Source: Ectopseudomonas composti (GTDB taxonomy: Bacteria > Pseudomonadota > Gammaproteobacteria > Pseudomonadales > Pseudomonadaceae). Taken from it: a stretch of 15,922 nucleotides of DNA. Below are positions 7,254 through 14,813 of the stretch, piece by piece. Numbering within the stretch: the stretch's first letter is position 1; each line of letters begins with the position of its first letter. The position numbers and the translations under genes are program-made. A model generated the notes under the pieces. That model ran no database searches, was not told the origin of the DNA, and worked only from the letters and a program-made list of their open reading frames with translations. The DNA lies in contig CAMPIF010000037.1 of assembly GCA_946886245.1 (NCBI GenBank), positions 1 through 15,922 of the forward strand. Reading direction: 5' to 3'.

Positions 7254-7859
7254 TCAGGCCGTTTCGGCCAACCCGTGGCGAACGCGGTTGTACAGCGTAT
7301 AGAGCAGCAAGGCGAGGATCAGGGCCAACAGCAGGTTGATCCACAAAGCCGGAAGCAGGCCGGTGGCGACGCCAGCGCCGAGCACGCCGAAGCAGAAGGC
7401 GCGGTCACTCTTGCCCATCGGCCCGTCATAGCGACGTGAAGCGCCAACCATCGGGCCAAGCACGCCGGCGTACTCGCTGATCACCGCCAGCAGTACTACC
7501 AGAATCACCAGCAGCGGCGAGACGCCGGCCAGCAGGGCGAAGGGCAGATACAAGGCGCTGTCGGCGATCACGTCGCAGAGTTCGTTGAGGTAGGCGCCGA
7601 GCTTCGATTGCTGGCCGAACTCGCGCGCGAGCATGCCGTCGACGGCGTTCAGCGCCATGCGCAGCAGCATCCACAACGGAATCAGGGCGAACAGCCAGGT
7701 GATGTGGTTGAACGCGGCGAGCAGGGCGCCGAGCAGCGCGGAAACGACGGCTGCCGCCAGGGTGACCTGATTGGCGGTGACGCCGCGTGCGTAAAGACGT
7801 TCGACGCCGGGGCGCAGCAGATTCTGGAAGGCCGGTTTGAGCTGGTAGATCGAGGGCAT
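7254..7859 (-). CDS. ynbA: CDP-alcohol phosphatidyltransferase family protein (YnbA type)
   Basis: This 201-residue inner-membrane protein belongs to the family that moves the phosphatidyl group of CDP-diacylglycerol to an alcohol. The signature is D1xxD2G..AR...G...D3xxxD4. Here it reads N71-A-V-D74-G75-M-L-A78-R79, then G88, N92 and D96, so D1 and D3 are both Asn. From memory E. coli YnbA has the same NALDG and LNE residues and a very similar N-terminus. The change would then mark a subfamily rather than damage. About six hydrophobic segments are present. The start at 7859 gives the family length; AAGGAA lies about nine bases upstream. An in-frame extension to 7922 adds an unconvincing Arg/Gln-rich leader. 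It is the first gene of the six-gene operon. The acceptor alcohol is unknown. Confidence 0.88.
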   Translation of the reverse strand: MPSIYQLKPAFQNLLRPGVERLYARGVTANQVTLAAAVVSALLGALLAAFNHITWLFALIPLWMLLRMALNAVDGMLAREFGQQSKLGAYLNELCDVIADSALYLPFALLAGVSPLLVILVVLLAVISEYAGVLGPMVGASRRYDGPMGKSDRAFCFGVLGAGVATGLLPALWINLLLALILALLLYTLYNRVRHGLAETA

Positions 7860-7953
7860 GGCAGCGAATTCCTTTTCTTGTACCATCTTCGGCCATTGCC
7901 GGGGGCGAGACTGTGAACCCATCGAGGTAGAAGCGGATTCATCGACGGCATTC

Positions 7954-7978
7954 GTAGCGCAGGTACGACCTGCCCTAC
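7954..7978. repeat. REP-like palindrome
   Basis: This is a 25-base near-perfect palindrome. GTAG (7954-7957) pairs with CTAC (7975-7978), and GCAGGT (7959-7964) pairs with ACCTGC (7968-7973), with one C:C mismatch in each arm and a 3-base loop ACG. The GTAG...CTAC ends are like those of Pseudomonas REP elements. It could form a stable hairpin in the leader of the lipid operon transcript or be a dispersed repeat. Confidence 0.6.
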
Positions 7979-8091
7979 ATCTGAGTCACAACTTATACCC
8001 CGCCACTGGATTTTCCTAGCGCGGTTTAATCGCCATTAAAATCAGGCGGATACGGGTGGTGATGGCGCTTTGACTGCATTTGACGCACAGC

Positions 8092-8100
8092 TTATCCACA
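8092..8100 (+). promoter_or_regulatory. Perfect-consensus DnaA box
   Basis: The 9-mer TTATCCACA is the strongest known DnaA-binding sequence. It lies between the plsC stop and the lipid operon, in a chromosomal neighbourhood that in Pseudomonas is close to dnaA and the origin. I found no second good box or cluster of boxes in this intergenic region, so it is a single site and not an origin by itself. Confidence 0.55.
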
Positions 8101-8102
8101 GC

Positions 8103-8870
8103 TCAGGCGGTCTCGCCCAGACGACTCAGCTGCGGCTCTTCGCCGCGCAGTTCGGTCTGTTGCTGGCGCACCCACTGAAAAGCACGTTCGTTGAGTTCGG
8201 CGATGGCACGCGGGCCTTCGCCCTCGGCATGCATCGGCTGGCCGATGATGACCTGGATGGTGCCCGGGCGCTTGCCCCAGCCTGCCTTCGGCCAGAACTC
8301 ACCGGCATTGTGGGCGATGGGCAGCACTGGCAGACCGGCATTCACCGCCAGAGAGGTGCCGCCTCGGGAGAACTTGCCGATCTGGCCTGGCGGAATCCGC
8401 GTGCCTTCGGGGAACACCAGCACCCAGGCGCCCTGCTTGAGGCGTTCGTCGCCCTGCTTGGCCAACTGCTTGAGCGCCGCCTTGGGGTTGCTGCGGTCGA
8501 TGGCGATGGGCTTGAGCAGCGCCATGCCCCAGCCGAAGAAGGGCACGCGCAGCAATTCACGCTTGACCACCTGCGACAGTGGCTCGAAGAAGCCGGAGAG
8601 GAAGAAGGTTTCCCAGGTGCTCTGGTGGTTGGCGAGGATCACACAGGGGCGCTCCGGGATGTTCTCCAGGCCGCGCACTTCATAGCGGATACCGACGATC
8701 ACCTTGGCCAGCCACACGGCGCAGTTGCACCAGGCCTGGACGACGAAGCGGTAGCGTTGGCGGAACGGCAGCAGCGGCGCGACCACCAGGCTGATCAGGC
8801 ACCAGAAGAACGAGCTGGCCGACAGCAGCAGGTAGAAAAGCGTGACTCTGAATGCCTGCACTAGCGCCAT
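8103..8870 (-). CDS. plsC: 1-acyl-sn-glycerol-3-phosphate acyltransferase (PlsC / HdtS type)
   Basis: This 255-residue membrane enzyme adds the second acyl chain to lysophosphatidic acid to give phosphatidic acid, the precursor of all glycerophospholipids. A hydrophobic N-terminal region (about 8-35) anchors it. The catalytic motif is NHQSTWE (81-87), with Glu in place of the usual final Asp. The second motif is FPEGTR (153-158). It corresponds by order and motifs to PA0005 (lptA) of P. aeruginosa and to HdtS of P. fluorescens, which was also linked to acyl-homoserine lactone production. The ATG at 8870 is preceded by GAAGG. It starts 13 bases after gmhB and is the last gene of the glyQ-glyS-gmhB-plsC run. 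In PAO1 gyrB is its neighbour on the other side, but not here. Confidence 0.92.
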   Translation of the reverse strand: MALVQAFRVTLFYLLLSASSFFWCLISLVVAPLLPFRQRYRFVVQAWCNCAVWLAKVIVGIRYEVRGLENIPERPCVILANHQSTWETFFLSGFFEPLSQVVKRELLRVPFFGWGMALLKPIAIDRSNPKAALKQLAKQGDERLKQGAWVLVFPEGTRIPPGQIGKFSRGGTSLAVNAGLPVLPIAHNAGEFWPKAGWGKRPGTIQVIIGQPMHAEGEGPRAIAELNERAFQWVRQQQTELRGEEPQLSRLGETA

Positions 8871-8883
8871 GAACCTTCACACC

Positions 8884-9414
8884 TTATGAGAGCAATTGAT
8901 CGGCGACAGCCGCCAGATCATCGAATACCAGGGTTCCTGGCGGCAACGGCTTGGCCAGGGTGCGTTCGCCCTTGCCGGTTCTCACCAGCACAGGCTGACA
9001 ATCGACGGCCAGCGCGGCCTGCAGGTCACCGCCGGTATCGCCGACGAACCAGATTCCTGCCAGTTCCGTGGCGTAGTGCGCAGCGATCTGCCGGAGCATG
9101 CCCGGTTTCGGCTTGCGGCACTCGCAGCCATCGTCCGGCCCGTGCGGGCAATGAACGATCAGGCCAACCTCACCGCCCTGCTCCGCCACCAGCTCGCGCA
9201 GGCGCGCGTGCATCGATTCCAGGGTCGCCAGGTCGTAATAACCACGGGCGATACCGGACTGGTTGGTGGCCACCGCCACCGTCCAACCGGCTTTCGACAG
9301 GCGTGCGATGGCGGCGATCGACGAAGGGATCGGCAGCCACTCGTCGAGCGTCTTGATATAGGCGTCGGAGTCTTCGTTGATGACACCGTCGCGGTCGAGG
9401 ATCAGTAGTTTCAT
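8884..9414 (-). CDS. gmhB: D-glycero-D-manno-heptose-1,7-bisphosphate 7-phosphatase
   Basis: This 176-residue cytoplasmic HAD phosphatase removes the 7-phosphate of heptose bisphosphate in ADP-heptose synthesis for the lipopolysaccharide inner core. The HAD nucleophile pair is D7 and D9 in LDRDGVIN, followed by the Thr motif ATNQSG (49-54) and the VGDTGGD loop. The zinc ligands typical of GmhB are visible as C89, H91, C97 and C99 in CPHGPDDGCEC. Length is normal for the family. The start at 9414 gives the standard N-terminus MKLLILDRDG; no strong ribosome binding site precedes it. A REP pair separates it from glyS, so its message level may differ from that of the synthetase genes. Confidence 0.94.
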   Translation of the reverse strand: MKLLILDRDGVINEDSDAYIKTLDEWLPIPSSIAAIARLSKAGWTVAVATNQSGIARGYYDLATLESMHARLRELVAEQGGEVGLIVHCPHGPDDGCECRKPKPGMLRQIAAHYATELAGIWFVGDTGGDLQAALAVDCQPVLVRTGKGERTLAKPLPPGTLVFDDLAAVADQLLS

Positions 9415-9435
9415 GCAGTCGTTTCAGAGTCTGCC

Positions 9436-9487
9436 GTAGGAGCGAGCTTTGCTCGCGAACGCTTTCACGCGCGGAGCTCGCTCCTAC
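9436..9487. repeat. Inverted REP pair
   Basis: A 12-base perfect inverted repeat, GTAGGAGCGAGC (9436-9447) and GCTCGCTCCTAC (9476-9487), encloses a smaller hairpin GCGAGC-TTT-GCTCGC (9442-9456). This is the common GTAGGAGCGAGC type of Pseudomonas REP sequence in head-to-head arrangement. It lies between glyS and gmhB on the transcribed side and could act as an mRNA stabiliser, partial terminator or supercoiling-related site. Confidence 0.9.
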
Positions 9488-9495
9488 AGAAGGGG

Positions 9496-11550
9496 TCAGC
9501 CCAGTACCGAGATGTCCGCCACGCCGAGGAACAGCCCGCGCAGGCGGGCCAGCAGGGCGTATCGGTTGGCGCGCACGCGTGCGTCTTCGGCGTTGACCAG
9601 CACCGCCTCGAAGAAGGCATCCACCGGCTCGCGCAGGCCAGCCAGCTTGGCCAGCGCCTCGTTGTACTGGCGGGCGGCGGCCAGCGGCTGTACGGCCTGG
9701 TCGGCCTGCTGGATGGCGGCGTGCAGGGCGAACTCGCTGGGGTTGTCGAAGTAGTGCGCTTCGACCTGGGCGGCGACGCCACCTTCGGCCTTGCTCAGCA
9801 GGTTCGACACTCGCTTGTTGGCGGCGGCCAGGGCAGCGGCCTGCGGCAGTGTGCGGAAGGCCTGCACGGCCTGCACGCGCTGGTCGAAGTCCAGCGGCGA
9901 GGTCGGGCCCACCGCGCGCACCGCCTGGTACACGGCCACTTCGATGCCTTCGTCCTCGTAGCGCGCACGCAGGCGGTCGAAGATGAACTCCAGCACCTGG
10001 GCGGCCAGGCCGTCGGTCTTGATCTTGCCGGCGTACTGGGCGACGGCGAAGTCGACTGCAGCGGCCAGGTCCAGGTCCAGGCCCTTCTCGATCAGGATGC
10101 GCAGCACGCCGAGGGCGGCGCGACGCAGGGCGTAGGGGTCTTTCGAGCCGGTCGGCAGCATGCCGATGCCGAAGATGCCGACCAGGGTGTCGAGCTTGTC
10201 GGCCACCGCCACGGCAGCACCGGTCAGGGTGCTTGGCAGTTCCGCGCCGGCACCGCGTGGCATGTACTGCTCGTTCAGGGCCAGGGCGACGTCCTGCGGC
10301 TCACCGTCGTTGAGCGCGTAGTAGTAGCCGGCGATGCCCTGCATCTCGGGGAATTCGCCGACCATCTCGGTGGCCAGGTCGCACTTGCTCAGCAGGCCGG
10401 CACGGGCGGCGCGCTGGGCGTCGCCACCGACTTCGCGGGCGATGAAGCCGGCCAGGGCGGAGACGCGCTGGGCCTTGTCGAATACCGAACCCAGCTGGGC
10501 CTGGAACACCACGTTGGCCAGGCGCTGGTTGAAGCCTTCGAGCTTCTGCTTCTTGTCCTGCTTGAAGAAGAACTCGGCGTCGGTCAGGCGCGGACGCACG
10601 ACCTTCTCGTTGCCCGAGACGATCTGCGCCGGGTCCTTGGACTCGACGTTGGCCACGGTGATGAAGCGCGGCAGCAGCTTGCCGTTCGCATCGAGCAGGC
10701 AGAAGTACTTCTGGTTGTCCTGCATGGTGGTGATCAGCGCTTCCTGCGGCACCTCGAGGAAGCGATCCTCGAACGAGCAGACCAGCGGCACCGGCCACTC
10801 GACCAGGGCGCTGACTTCATCGAGCAGCGCTGGCGGCACTATCGCGGTGCCCTGCTGCTCGGCGGCCAATTGCTCGATGCGCGCGGCGATCTGCTGGCGA
10901 CGCTCGGCGAAATCGGCGACCACATAGGCGCTGCGCAGATCCTCGGCATAGCTGGCCGGCGTGGAGATGCGCACGTCGTGGTTGGCATGGAAGCGGTGGC
11001 CGCGCGATACCCGACCGGATTTCTGCGCGAGGATTTCGCAATCGATCACCTGATCGCCAAACAGCATCACCAGCCACTGGCTCGGGCGGACGAATTCGGT
11101 TTTGCGCGCGCCCCAGCGCATGCGCTTGGGAATCGGCAGTTCGTTCAGCGAGGTTTCGACGATACCGGGCAGCAGGCCGGCGGCAGCCTGGCCGGGGATG
11201 CTCTGGCTGAACTTCAGCTTGGGGCCGCTGCGGTCGATATCGGCGAGGCCGACGCCGCATTTCTTGGCGAAGCCCAGGGCGGCTTGGGTCGGATTGCCGT
11301 CCTTGTCGAAGGCGGCCTGTACGGGCGGGCCGTCGAGGTTCTGGATGCGATCGGCCTGCTGCGTCTGCAACTGTTCGACCAGCACGGCGAGGCGGCGCGG
11401 CGCGGCGTAGCAGCGTACCTGGCCATAATCAAGGCCAGCGGCTTTCAGGCCCTTTTCGATACCGGCGAGAAAGGCCTCGCCGAGGGTATTCAAGGATTTC
11501 GGCGGCAGCTCTTCGGTGCCCAGTTCTACCAGGAAATCGTGCGCACTCAT
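9496..11550 (-). CDS. glyS: Glycyl-tRNA synthetase beta subunit
   Basis: This 684-residue beta subunit of the heterotetrameric glycyl-tRNA synthetase binds tRNA-Gly and works with GlyQ to charge it with glycine. The N-terminus ([15 protein letters not shown], residues 6-20) and the internal MQDNQKYF block are typical of bacterial GlyS. The C-terminal part holds the DALR-type anticodon-binding domain. Length equals that of the P. aeruginosa protein as far as I recall. The ATG overlaps the glyQ stop by 4 bases (ATGA), with GGAGG seven bases upstream, so the two subunits are translationally coupled. A long antisense open frame across this gene is a by-product of GC-rich codon use. Confidence 0.97.
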   Translation of the reverse strand: MSAHDFLVELGTEELPPKSLNTLGEAFLAGIEKGLKAAGLDYGQVRCYAAPRRLAVLVEQLQTQQADRIQNLDGPPVQAAFDKDGNPTQAALGFAKKCGVGLADIDRSGPKLKFSQSIPGQAAAGLLPGIVETSLNELPIPKRMRWGARKTEFVRPSQWLVMLFGDQVIDCEILAQKSGRVSRGHRFHANHDVRISTPASYAEDLRSAYVVADFAERRQQIAARIEQLAAEQQGTAIVPPALLDEVSALVEWPVPLVCSFEDRFLEVPQEALITTMQDNQKYFCLLDANGKLLPRFITVANVESKDPAQIVSGNEKVVRPRLTDAEFFFKQDKKQKLEGFNQRLANVVFQAQLGSVFDKAQRVSALAGFIAREVGGDAQRAARAGLLSKCDLATEMVGEFPEMQGIAGYYYALNDGEPQDVALALNEQYMPRGAGAELPSTLTGAAVAVADKLDTLVGIFGIGMLPTGSKDPYALRRAALGVLRILIEKGLDLDLAAAVDFAVAQYAGKIKTDGLAAQVLEFIFDRLRARYEDEGIEVAVYQAVRAVGPTSPLDFDQRVQAVQAFRTLPQAAALAAANKRVSNLLSKAEGGVAAQVEAHYFDNPSEFALHAAIQQADQAVQPLAAARQYNEALAKLAGLREPVDAFFEAVLVNAEDARVRANRYALLARLRGLFLGVADISVLG

Positions 11551-12494
11551 TCTGCTGCCTCCAGCTTGGCCAATACTTCATCACGCAGGTCGGGGGCGGC
11601 GAGCGGGAAGCCGAGTTTGCGCCGCGCTTGCAGGTAGCTCTGCGCCACGGCGCGGGCCAGGGCGCGTACACGCAGGATGTATTGCTGGCGCGCGGTCACC
11701 GAAATGGCGCGACGGGCATCCAGCAGGTTGAAGGTGTGCGAGGCCTTGAGCACCATTTCGTAGGTCGGCAGCGGCAGCTCCAACTCGATCAGGCGATTGG
11801 CTTCGCTTTCATAGAAGTCGAACAGTTCGAACAGCTTGTCGACGTTGGCGTGCTCGAAGTTGTAGGTCGACTGCTCCACCTCGTTCTGGTGGAACACATC
11901 GCCGTAGGTGACGGTGCCGAACTGGCCGTCGGTCCAGATCAGGTCGTAGACCGAGTCGACGCCCTGCAGGTACATGGCCAGGCGCTCCAGGCCGTAGGTG
12001 ATCTCGCCGGTCACCGGGTAGCACTCGATGCCACCGACCTGCTGGAAGTAGGTGAACTGGGTGACTTCCATGCCGTTGAGCCAGATTTCCCAGCCCAGGC
12101 CCCAGGCGCCGAGGGTCGGCGACTCCCAGTTGTCCTCGACGAAGCGGATGTCGTGCACTTCCGGGTCGAGGCCGATGGCCTTCAGCGAACCCAGGTACAG
12201 CTCCTGGAAGTTCTCCGGGTTGGGCTTGAGGACCACCTGGAACTGGTAGTAGTGCTGCAGGCGGTTGGGGTTTTCGCCGTAGCGGCCGTCGGTCGGGCGA
12301 CGCGAAGGCTGCACGTAGGCGGCATTCCAGGTCTCCGGGCCAATGGCGCGCAGGAAGGTGGCGGTGTGGAAGGTGCCGGCACCTACTTCCATGTCGTAGG
12401 GTTGCAGCACTACGCAGCCCTGCTCGGCCCAGTAGTTCTGCAGGGCCAGGATCAGGTCCTGGAAGGTGCGCACGGCAGGCTTGGTCTGGCTCAC
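11547..12494 (-). CDS. glyQ: Glycyl-tRNA synthetase alpha subunit
   Basis: This 315-residue class II catalytic subunit activates glycine with ATP. Typical blocks are visible: [20 protein letters not shown] near residues 29-48, [18 protein letters not shown] and the [22 protein letters not shown] region. The start is taken as GTG at 12494 ([15 protein letters not shown]) because AGGTGA lies eight bases upstream and the length then equals the usual 315. The frame stays open to 12668, but that upstream part does not look like GlyQ. It heads the glyQ-glyS-gmhB-plsC run and is divergent from tag across a 172-base intergenic region. Confidence 0.97.
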   Translation of the reverse strand: MSQTKPAVRTFQDLILALQNYWAEQGCVVLQPYDMEVGAGTFHTATFLRAIGPETWNAAYVQPSRRPTDGRYGENPNRLQHYYQFQVVLKPNPENFQELYLGSLKAIGLDPEVHDIRFVEDNWESPTLGAWGLGWEIWLNGMEVTQFTYFQQVGGIECYPVTGEITYGLERLAMYLQGVDSVYDLIWTDGQFGTVTYGDVFHQNEVEQSTYNFEHANVDKLFELFDFYESEANRLIELELPLPTYEMVLKASHTFNLLDARRAISVTARQQYILRVRALARAVAQSYLQARRKLGFPLAAPDLRDEVLAKLEAAE

Positions 12495-12666
12495 GAAAAA
12501 ATCACCTGTGGAGGCTTGCGAGGGAAAGCCGGAGAGTATATCGAAACTCGGCGCAGGCCGCAGGGTACGGCATATCGGCATCATCCGACGGATAGCGCGA
12601 CTGTATTTATATCCAGTTGTTTTGTCGTTATAGTCACCGCTTCGACCCTGACCGAGGTTCACAGCC
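12495..12666. promoter_or_regulatory. Divergent promoter region between glyQ and tag
   Basis: The region must drive glyQ leftwards and tag rightwards. A TATACT on the minus strand (complement of 12535-12540) is a plausible -10 for glyQ, giving a leader of about 34 bases. A TATAGT at 12629-12634 is a plausible -10 for tag, with TTTATA at 12606-12611 at 17-base spacing as a poor -35. Neither -35 is convincing. I see no tRNA-sensing leader or attenuator. Confidence 0.35.
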
Positions 12667-13221
12667 ATGCCCCGCTGCTTCTGGTGTACCGACGATCCGC
12701 TCTACCAGGCCTATCACGACGAGGAATGGGGTGTGCCGCAGCGCGATGCCGGTCATCTGTTCGAGATGCTGCTGCTCGAAGGCGCGCAGGCCGGCCTGTC
12801 GTGGATCACCGTGCTGAAGAAGCGCGAGCGCTACCGCCAGGTGCTGCACGGGTTCGACCCTGAGCGTCTGGCCCGCCTCAGTGACGAAGAGATCGAGGCG
12901 CTGATGCAGGACCCGGGCATCATCCGCAATCGCCTCAAGCTCAAGGCCGTGCGGCAGAACGCCCAGGCCTGGCTGAAGCTGGAAGACCCGGTGACGCTGC
13001 TCTGGTCGTTCGTCGGCGGCGTGCCGAAGATCAATCACTTCAGCGACCGTAGCCAGATGCTGGCGGTGACGCCCGAAGCCGAGGCAATGAGCAAGGCGCT
13101 GAAGAAGGCCGGTTTCACCTTCGTCGGGCCGACCATCTGCTATGCCTTCATGCAGGCCACGGGTATGGTGATGGACCACACCACCGACTGCGACCGCTAT
13201 GCGCAACTGAAGGGCTCATGA
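12667..13221 (+). CDS. tag: DNA-3-methyladenine glycosylase I
   Basis: This 184-residue cytoplasmic base-excision repair enzyme removes 3-methyladenine from alkylated DNA. The N-terminus [20 protein letters not shown] and the following WG are the standard Tag start. The zinc site is complete: C4 and H17 at the N-terminus, H171 and C175 (HTTDC) at the C-terminus. The helix-hairpin-helix type core includes '[15 protein letters not shown]'. The ATG at 12667 has GAGG nine bases upstream. Its TGA overlaps the next ATG by four bases (ATGA), so the downstream flavoprotein is translationally coupled. Order matches PA0010 of P. aeruginosa. Confidence 0.96.
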   Translation: MPRCFWCTDDPLYQAYHDEEWGVPQRDAGHLFEMLLLEGAQAGLSWITVLKKRERYRQVLHGFDPERLARLSDEEIEALMQDPGIIRNRLKLKAVRQNAQAWLKLEDPVTLLWSFVGGVPKINHFSDRSQMLAVTPEAEAMSKALKKAGFTFVGPTICYAFMQATGMVMDHTTDCDRYAQLKGS

Positions 13222-13826
13222 CCACCATCACCACGCTGGACCAACTACAAGAATTGTACGGCGAAAGCCACGAACGCTCGCGGCGCAAGGAACTGCCGCG
13301 GCTGATCGAACCCTACCGCGCGCTGATCGATGCCTCGCCCTTCGTGGTGTTGGCCAGCGTTGGTCCGGATGGCCTGGATTGCTCGCCGCGTGGCGATGAG
13401 CCAGGTTTCGTGCGAATTCTCGATGACCAGACCCTGCTGCTGCCGGATCGCCCGGGCAACAACCGTATCGACAGCCTGCGCAACATCGTGCTCAACCCGC
13501 AGGTGGCGCTGCTGTTTCTGATTCCCGGCGTCGGTGAGAGCCTGCGCATCAATGGCCGCGCCGAGATCTCCCTCGACCCCGAGCTGCTGGAGCTGGGCCG
13601 TGCGCAGGGCAAGCTGCCGCGCAGCGTGCTGCGCATCCATATCGATACCTGCTACTTCCAGTGTTCCAAGGCGGCAGTGCGTTCCGGCCTGTGGGATGCC
13701 TCGCGTCAGGTCGAGCGCGCCAGTCTGCCGAGTGCCGGCGATATCTTCCGCTGTATCTATGAGGAGTTCGACGTCGAGGCCTACGAGCGCGATCTGCAGC
13801 AGAGGCTTCGGACGAGCCTGTACTGA
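13218..13826 (+). CDS. PPOX-class FMN-dependent flavoprotein (pyridoxamine oxidase-like)
   Basis: This 202-residue cytoplasmic protein has a split-barrel flavin-binding fold of the pyridoxamine 5'-phosphate oxidase family. Recognisable blocks are FVVLASVGPDGLDCSPRGD (42-60), LLLPDRPGNNRIDSLRNI (73-90) and LRINGRAEIS (109-118). This layout is that of the small DR_2398-type PPOX group, whose substrate is unknown; it is not PdxH. The start overlaps the tag stop by four bases. As I recall the PAO1 map, tag is followed directly by the htrB homologue, so this gene is an addition in this lineage. Coupling to a DNA repair enzyme gives no clear functional hint. It may simply use the tag promoter. Confidence 0.85.
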   Translation: MTTITTLDQLQELYGESHERSRRKELPRLIEPYRALIDASPFVVLASVGPDGLDCSPRGDEPGFVRILDDQTLLLPDRPGNNRIDSLRNIVLNPQVALLFLIPGVGESLRINGRAEISLDPELLELGRAQGKLPRSVLRIHIDTCYFQCSKAAVRSGLWDASRQVERASLPSAGDIFRCIYEEFDVEAYERDLQQRLRTSLY

Positions 13827-13882
13827 CTGGCTCGGCCCTGGCCGTTACACTGGGCGCTTTGCGGAAACGGTTGGAGTCTGTC

Positions 13883-14770
13883 GTGGAAAAACTCAAGGGC
13901 GCCCTGGTGGTCGGTTTCCTGCGCCTGTTCGCACTGCTGCCCTGGCGTGCCGTACAGGCCGTGGGCAATGCCATCGGCTGGCTGATGTGGAAGCTGCCGA
14001 ACGGCTCGCGCGACGTGGTGCGCATCAACCTGAGCAAGTGCTTCCCCGAGCTGAACGAGGCCGAGCGTGAGCACCTGGTCGGGCAAAGCCTGAAGGACAT
14101 CGGCAAGACCCTGACCGAAAGCGCCTGCGCCTGGATCTGGCCGGCGCACAAGTCACTCAAGCTGGTCCGCGAAGTCGAAGGCCTGGAAGTGCTGCAACAG
14201 GCCCTGGCCTCGGGCAAGGGCGTGGTCGGCATCACCAGCCACCTGGGCAACTGGGAAGTGCTCAACCACTTCTACTGCAACCAGTGCAAACCGATTATTT
14301 TCTACCGCCCGCCGAAGCTCAAGGCCGTCGACGAGCTGCTGCAGCAGCAGCGCGTGCAGATGGGCAACCGCGTCGCACCCTCGACCAAGGAAGGCATCCT
14401 CAGCGTCATCAAGGAGGTACGCAGGGGCGGCGCCGTGGGCATTCCTGCCGACCCGGAGCCGAGCCGTTCGTCGGGGGTTTTCGTGCCCTTCCTCGGCACC
14501 ACCGCGCTGACCAGCAAGTTCGTGCCCGGCATGCTCACTGGCGGCAAGGCGGTCGGCGTGTTCCTGCATGCGCTGCGCCTGCCGGACGGCAGCGGCTACA
14601 AGGTGATCCTCGAAGCGGCACCCGAAGGCATGTACAGCGAAAACGTGGAAGAAGGCGTGGCGGCGATGAGCGAAGTGGTGTCGCGCTATGTACGCAACTA
14701 CCCGAGCCAGTACATGTGGAGCATGAAGCGCTTCAAGAAGCGGCCCGAGGGTGAGGCCAGGTGGTACTGA
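13883..14770 (+). CDS. htrB: Lipid A late acyltransferase (HtrB/LpxL family)
   Basis: This 295-residue inner-membrane-associated enzyme adds a secondary acyl chain (lauroyl type) to the lipid A precursor. The catalytic HX4E motif is HLGNWE (120-125) in the phrase GVVGITSHLGNWE. A second conserved block is GIPADPEPSRSSGVFVPFLG (187-206). A hydrophobic N-terminal segment (about 7-38) anchors it. I chose the GTG start at 13883 because GGAG lies seven bases upstream and the length then fits the family; an in-frame TTG at 13859 would add eight residues. It corresponds to PA0011 (HtrB1) by position. It follows the flavoprotein gene after 56 bases with no clear terminator between, and converges with the Rieske gene, whose stop is 43 bases away. 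Confidence 0.93.
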   Translation: MEKLKGALVVGFLRLFALLPWRAVQAVGNAIGWLMWKLPNGSRDVVRINLSKCFPELNEAEREHLVGQSLKDIGKTLTESACAWIWPAHKSLKLVREVEGLEVLQQALASGKGVVGITSHLGNWEVLNHFYCNQCKPIIFYRPPKLKAVDELLQQQRVQMGNRVAPSTKEGILSVIKEVRRGGAVGIPADPEPSRSSGVFVPFLGTTALTSKFVPGMLTGGKAVGVFLHALRLPDGSGYKVILEAAPEGMYSENVEEGVAAMSEVVSRYVRNYPSQYMWSMKRFKKRPEGEARWY

Positions 14771-14813
14771 AGCGGTTTCGCCCATCTCTGGCTGATGCGA
14801 TCGCGGCCAGGCT

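Larger units (their letters stand above)
7860..8102. promoter_or_regulatory. Intergenic region upstream of the lipid operon
   Basis: This non-coding stretch separates plsC (ending here) from the start of the lipid operon, so the operon promoter should lie in it, reading leftwards. A TATAAG on the minus strand (complement of 7992-7997) is a possible -10 element, but no good -35 accompanies it. A perfect 6-base inverted repeat TTTAAT/ATTAAA (8025-8030 and 8035-8040, loop CGCC) could be an operator. The region also holds a palindrome (7954-7978) and a DnaA box (8092-8100), listed separately. No small gene is apparent. Confidence 0.45.

Noticed and set aside
5485..7302. A 605-codon plus-strand open frame opposite the hydrolase-methyltransferase gene
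   Set aside because: It mirrors a well-supported gene on the other strand, shows no family motif and has the His/Gln/Ala-rich composition of antisense frames in GC-rich DNA.
7860..8102. A replication origin in the intergenic region with the DnaA box
   Set aside because: Only one good box is present, without a box cluster or an AT-rich unwinding stretch of usual size. A lone site does not make an origin.
9721..11637. A 638-codon plus-strand open frame opposite glyS
   Set aside because: It is antisense to an unmistakable glyS. Its length is explained by the scarcity of stops complementary to GC-rich codons.
12495..12668. An N-terminal extension of GlyQ upstream of the GTG
   Set aside because: The extra 58 residues do not resemble GlyQ, and the region must hold the glyQ and tag promoters. 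The GTG start gives the standard length.
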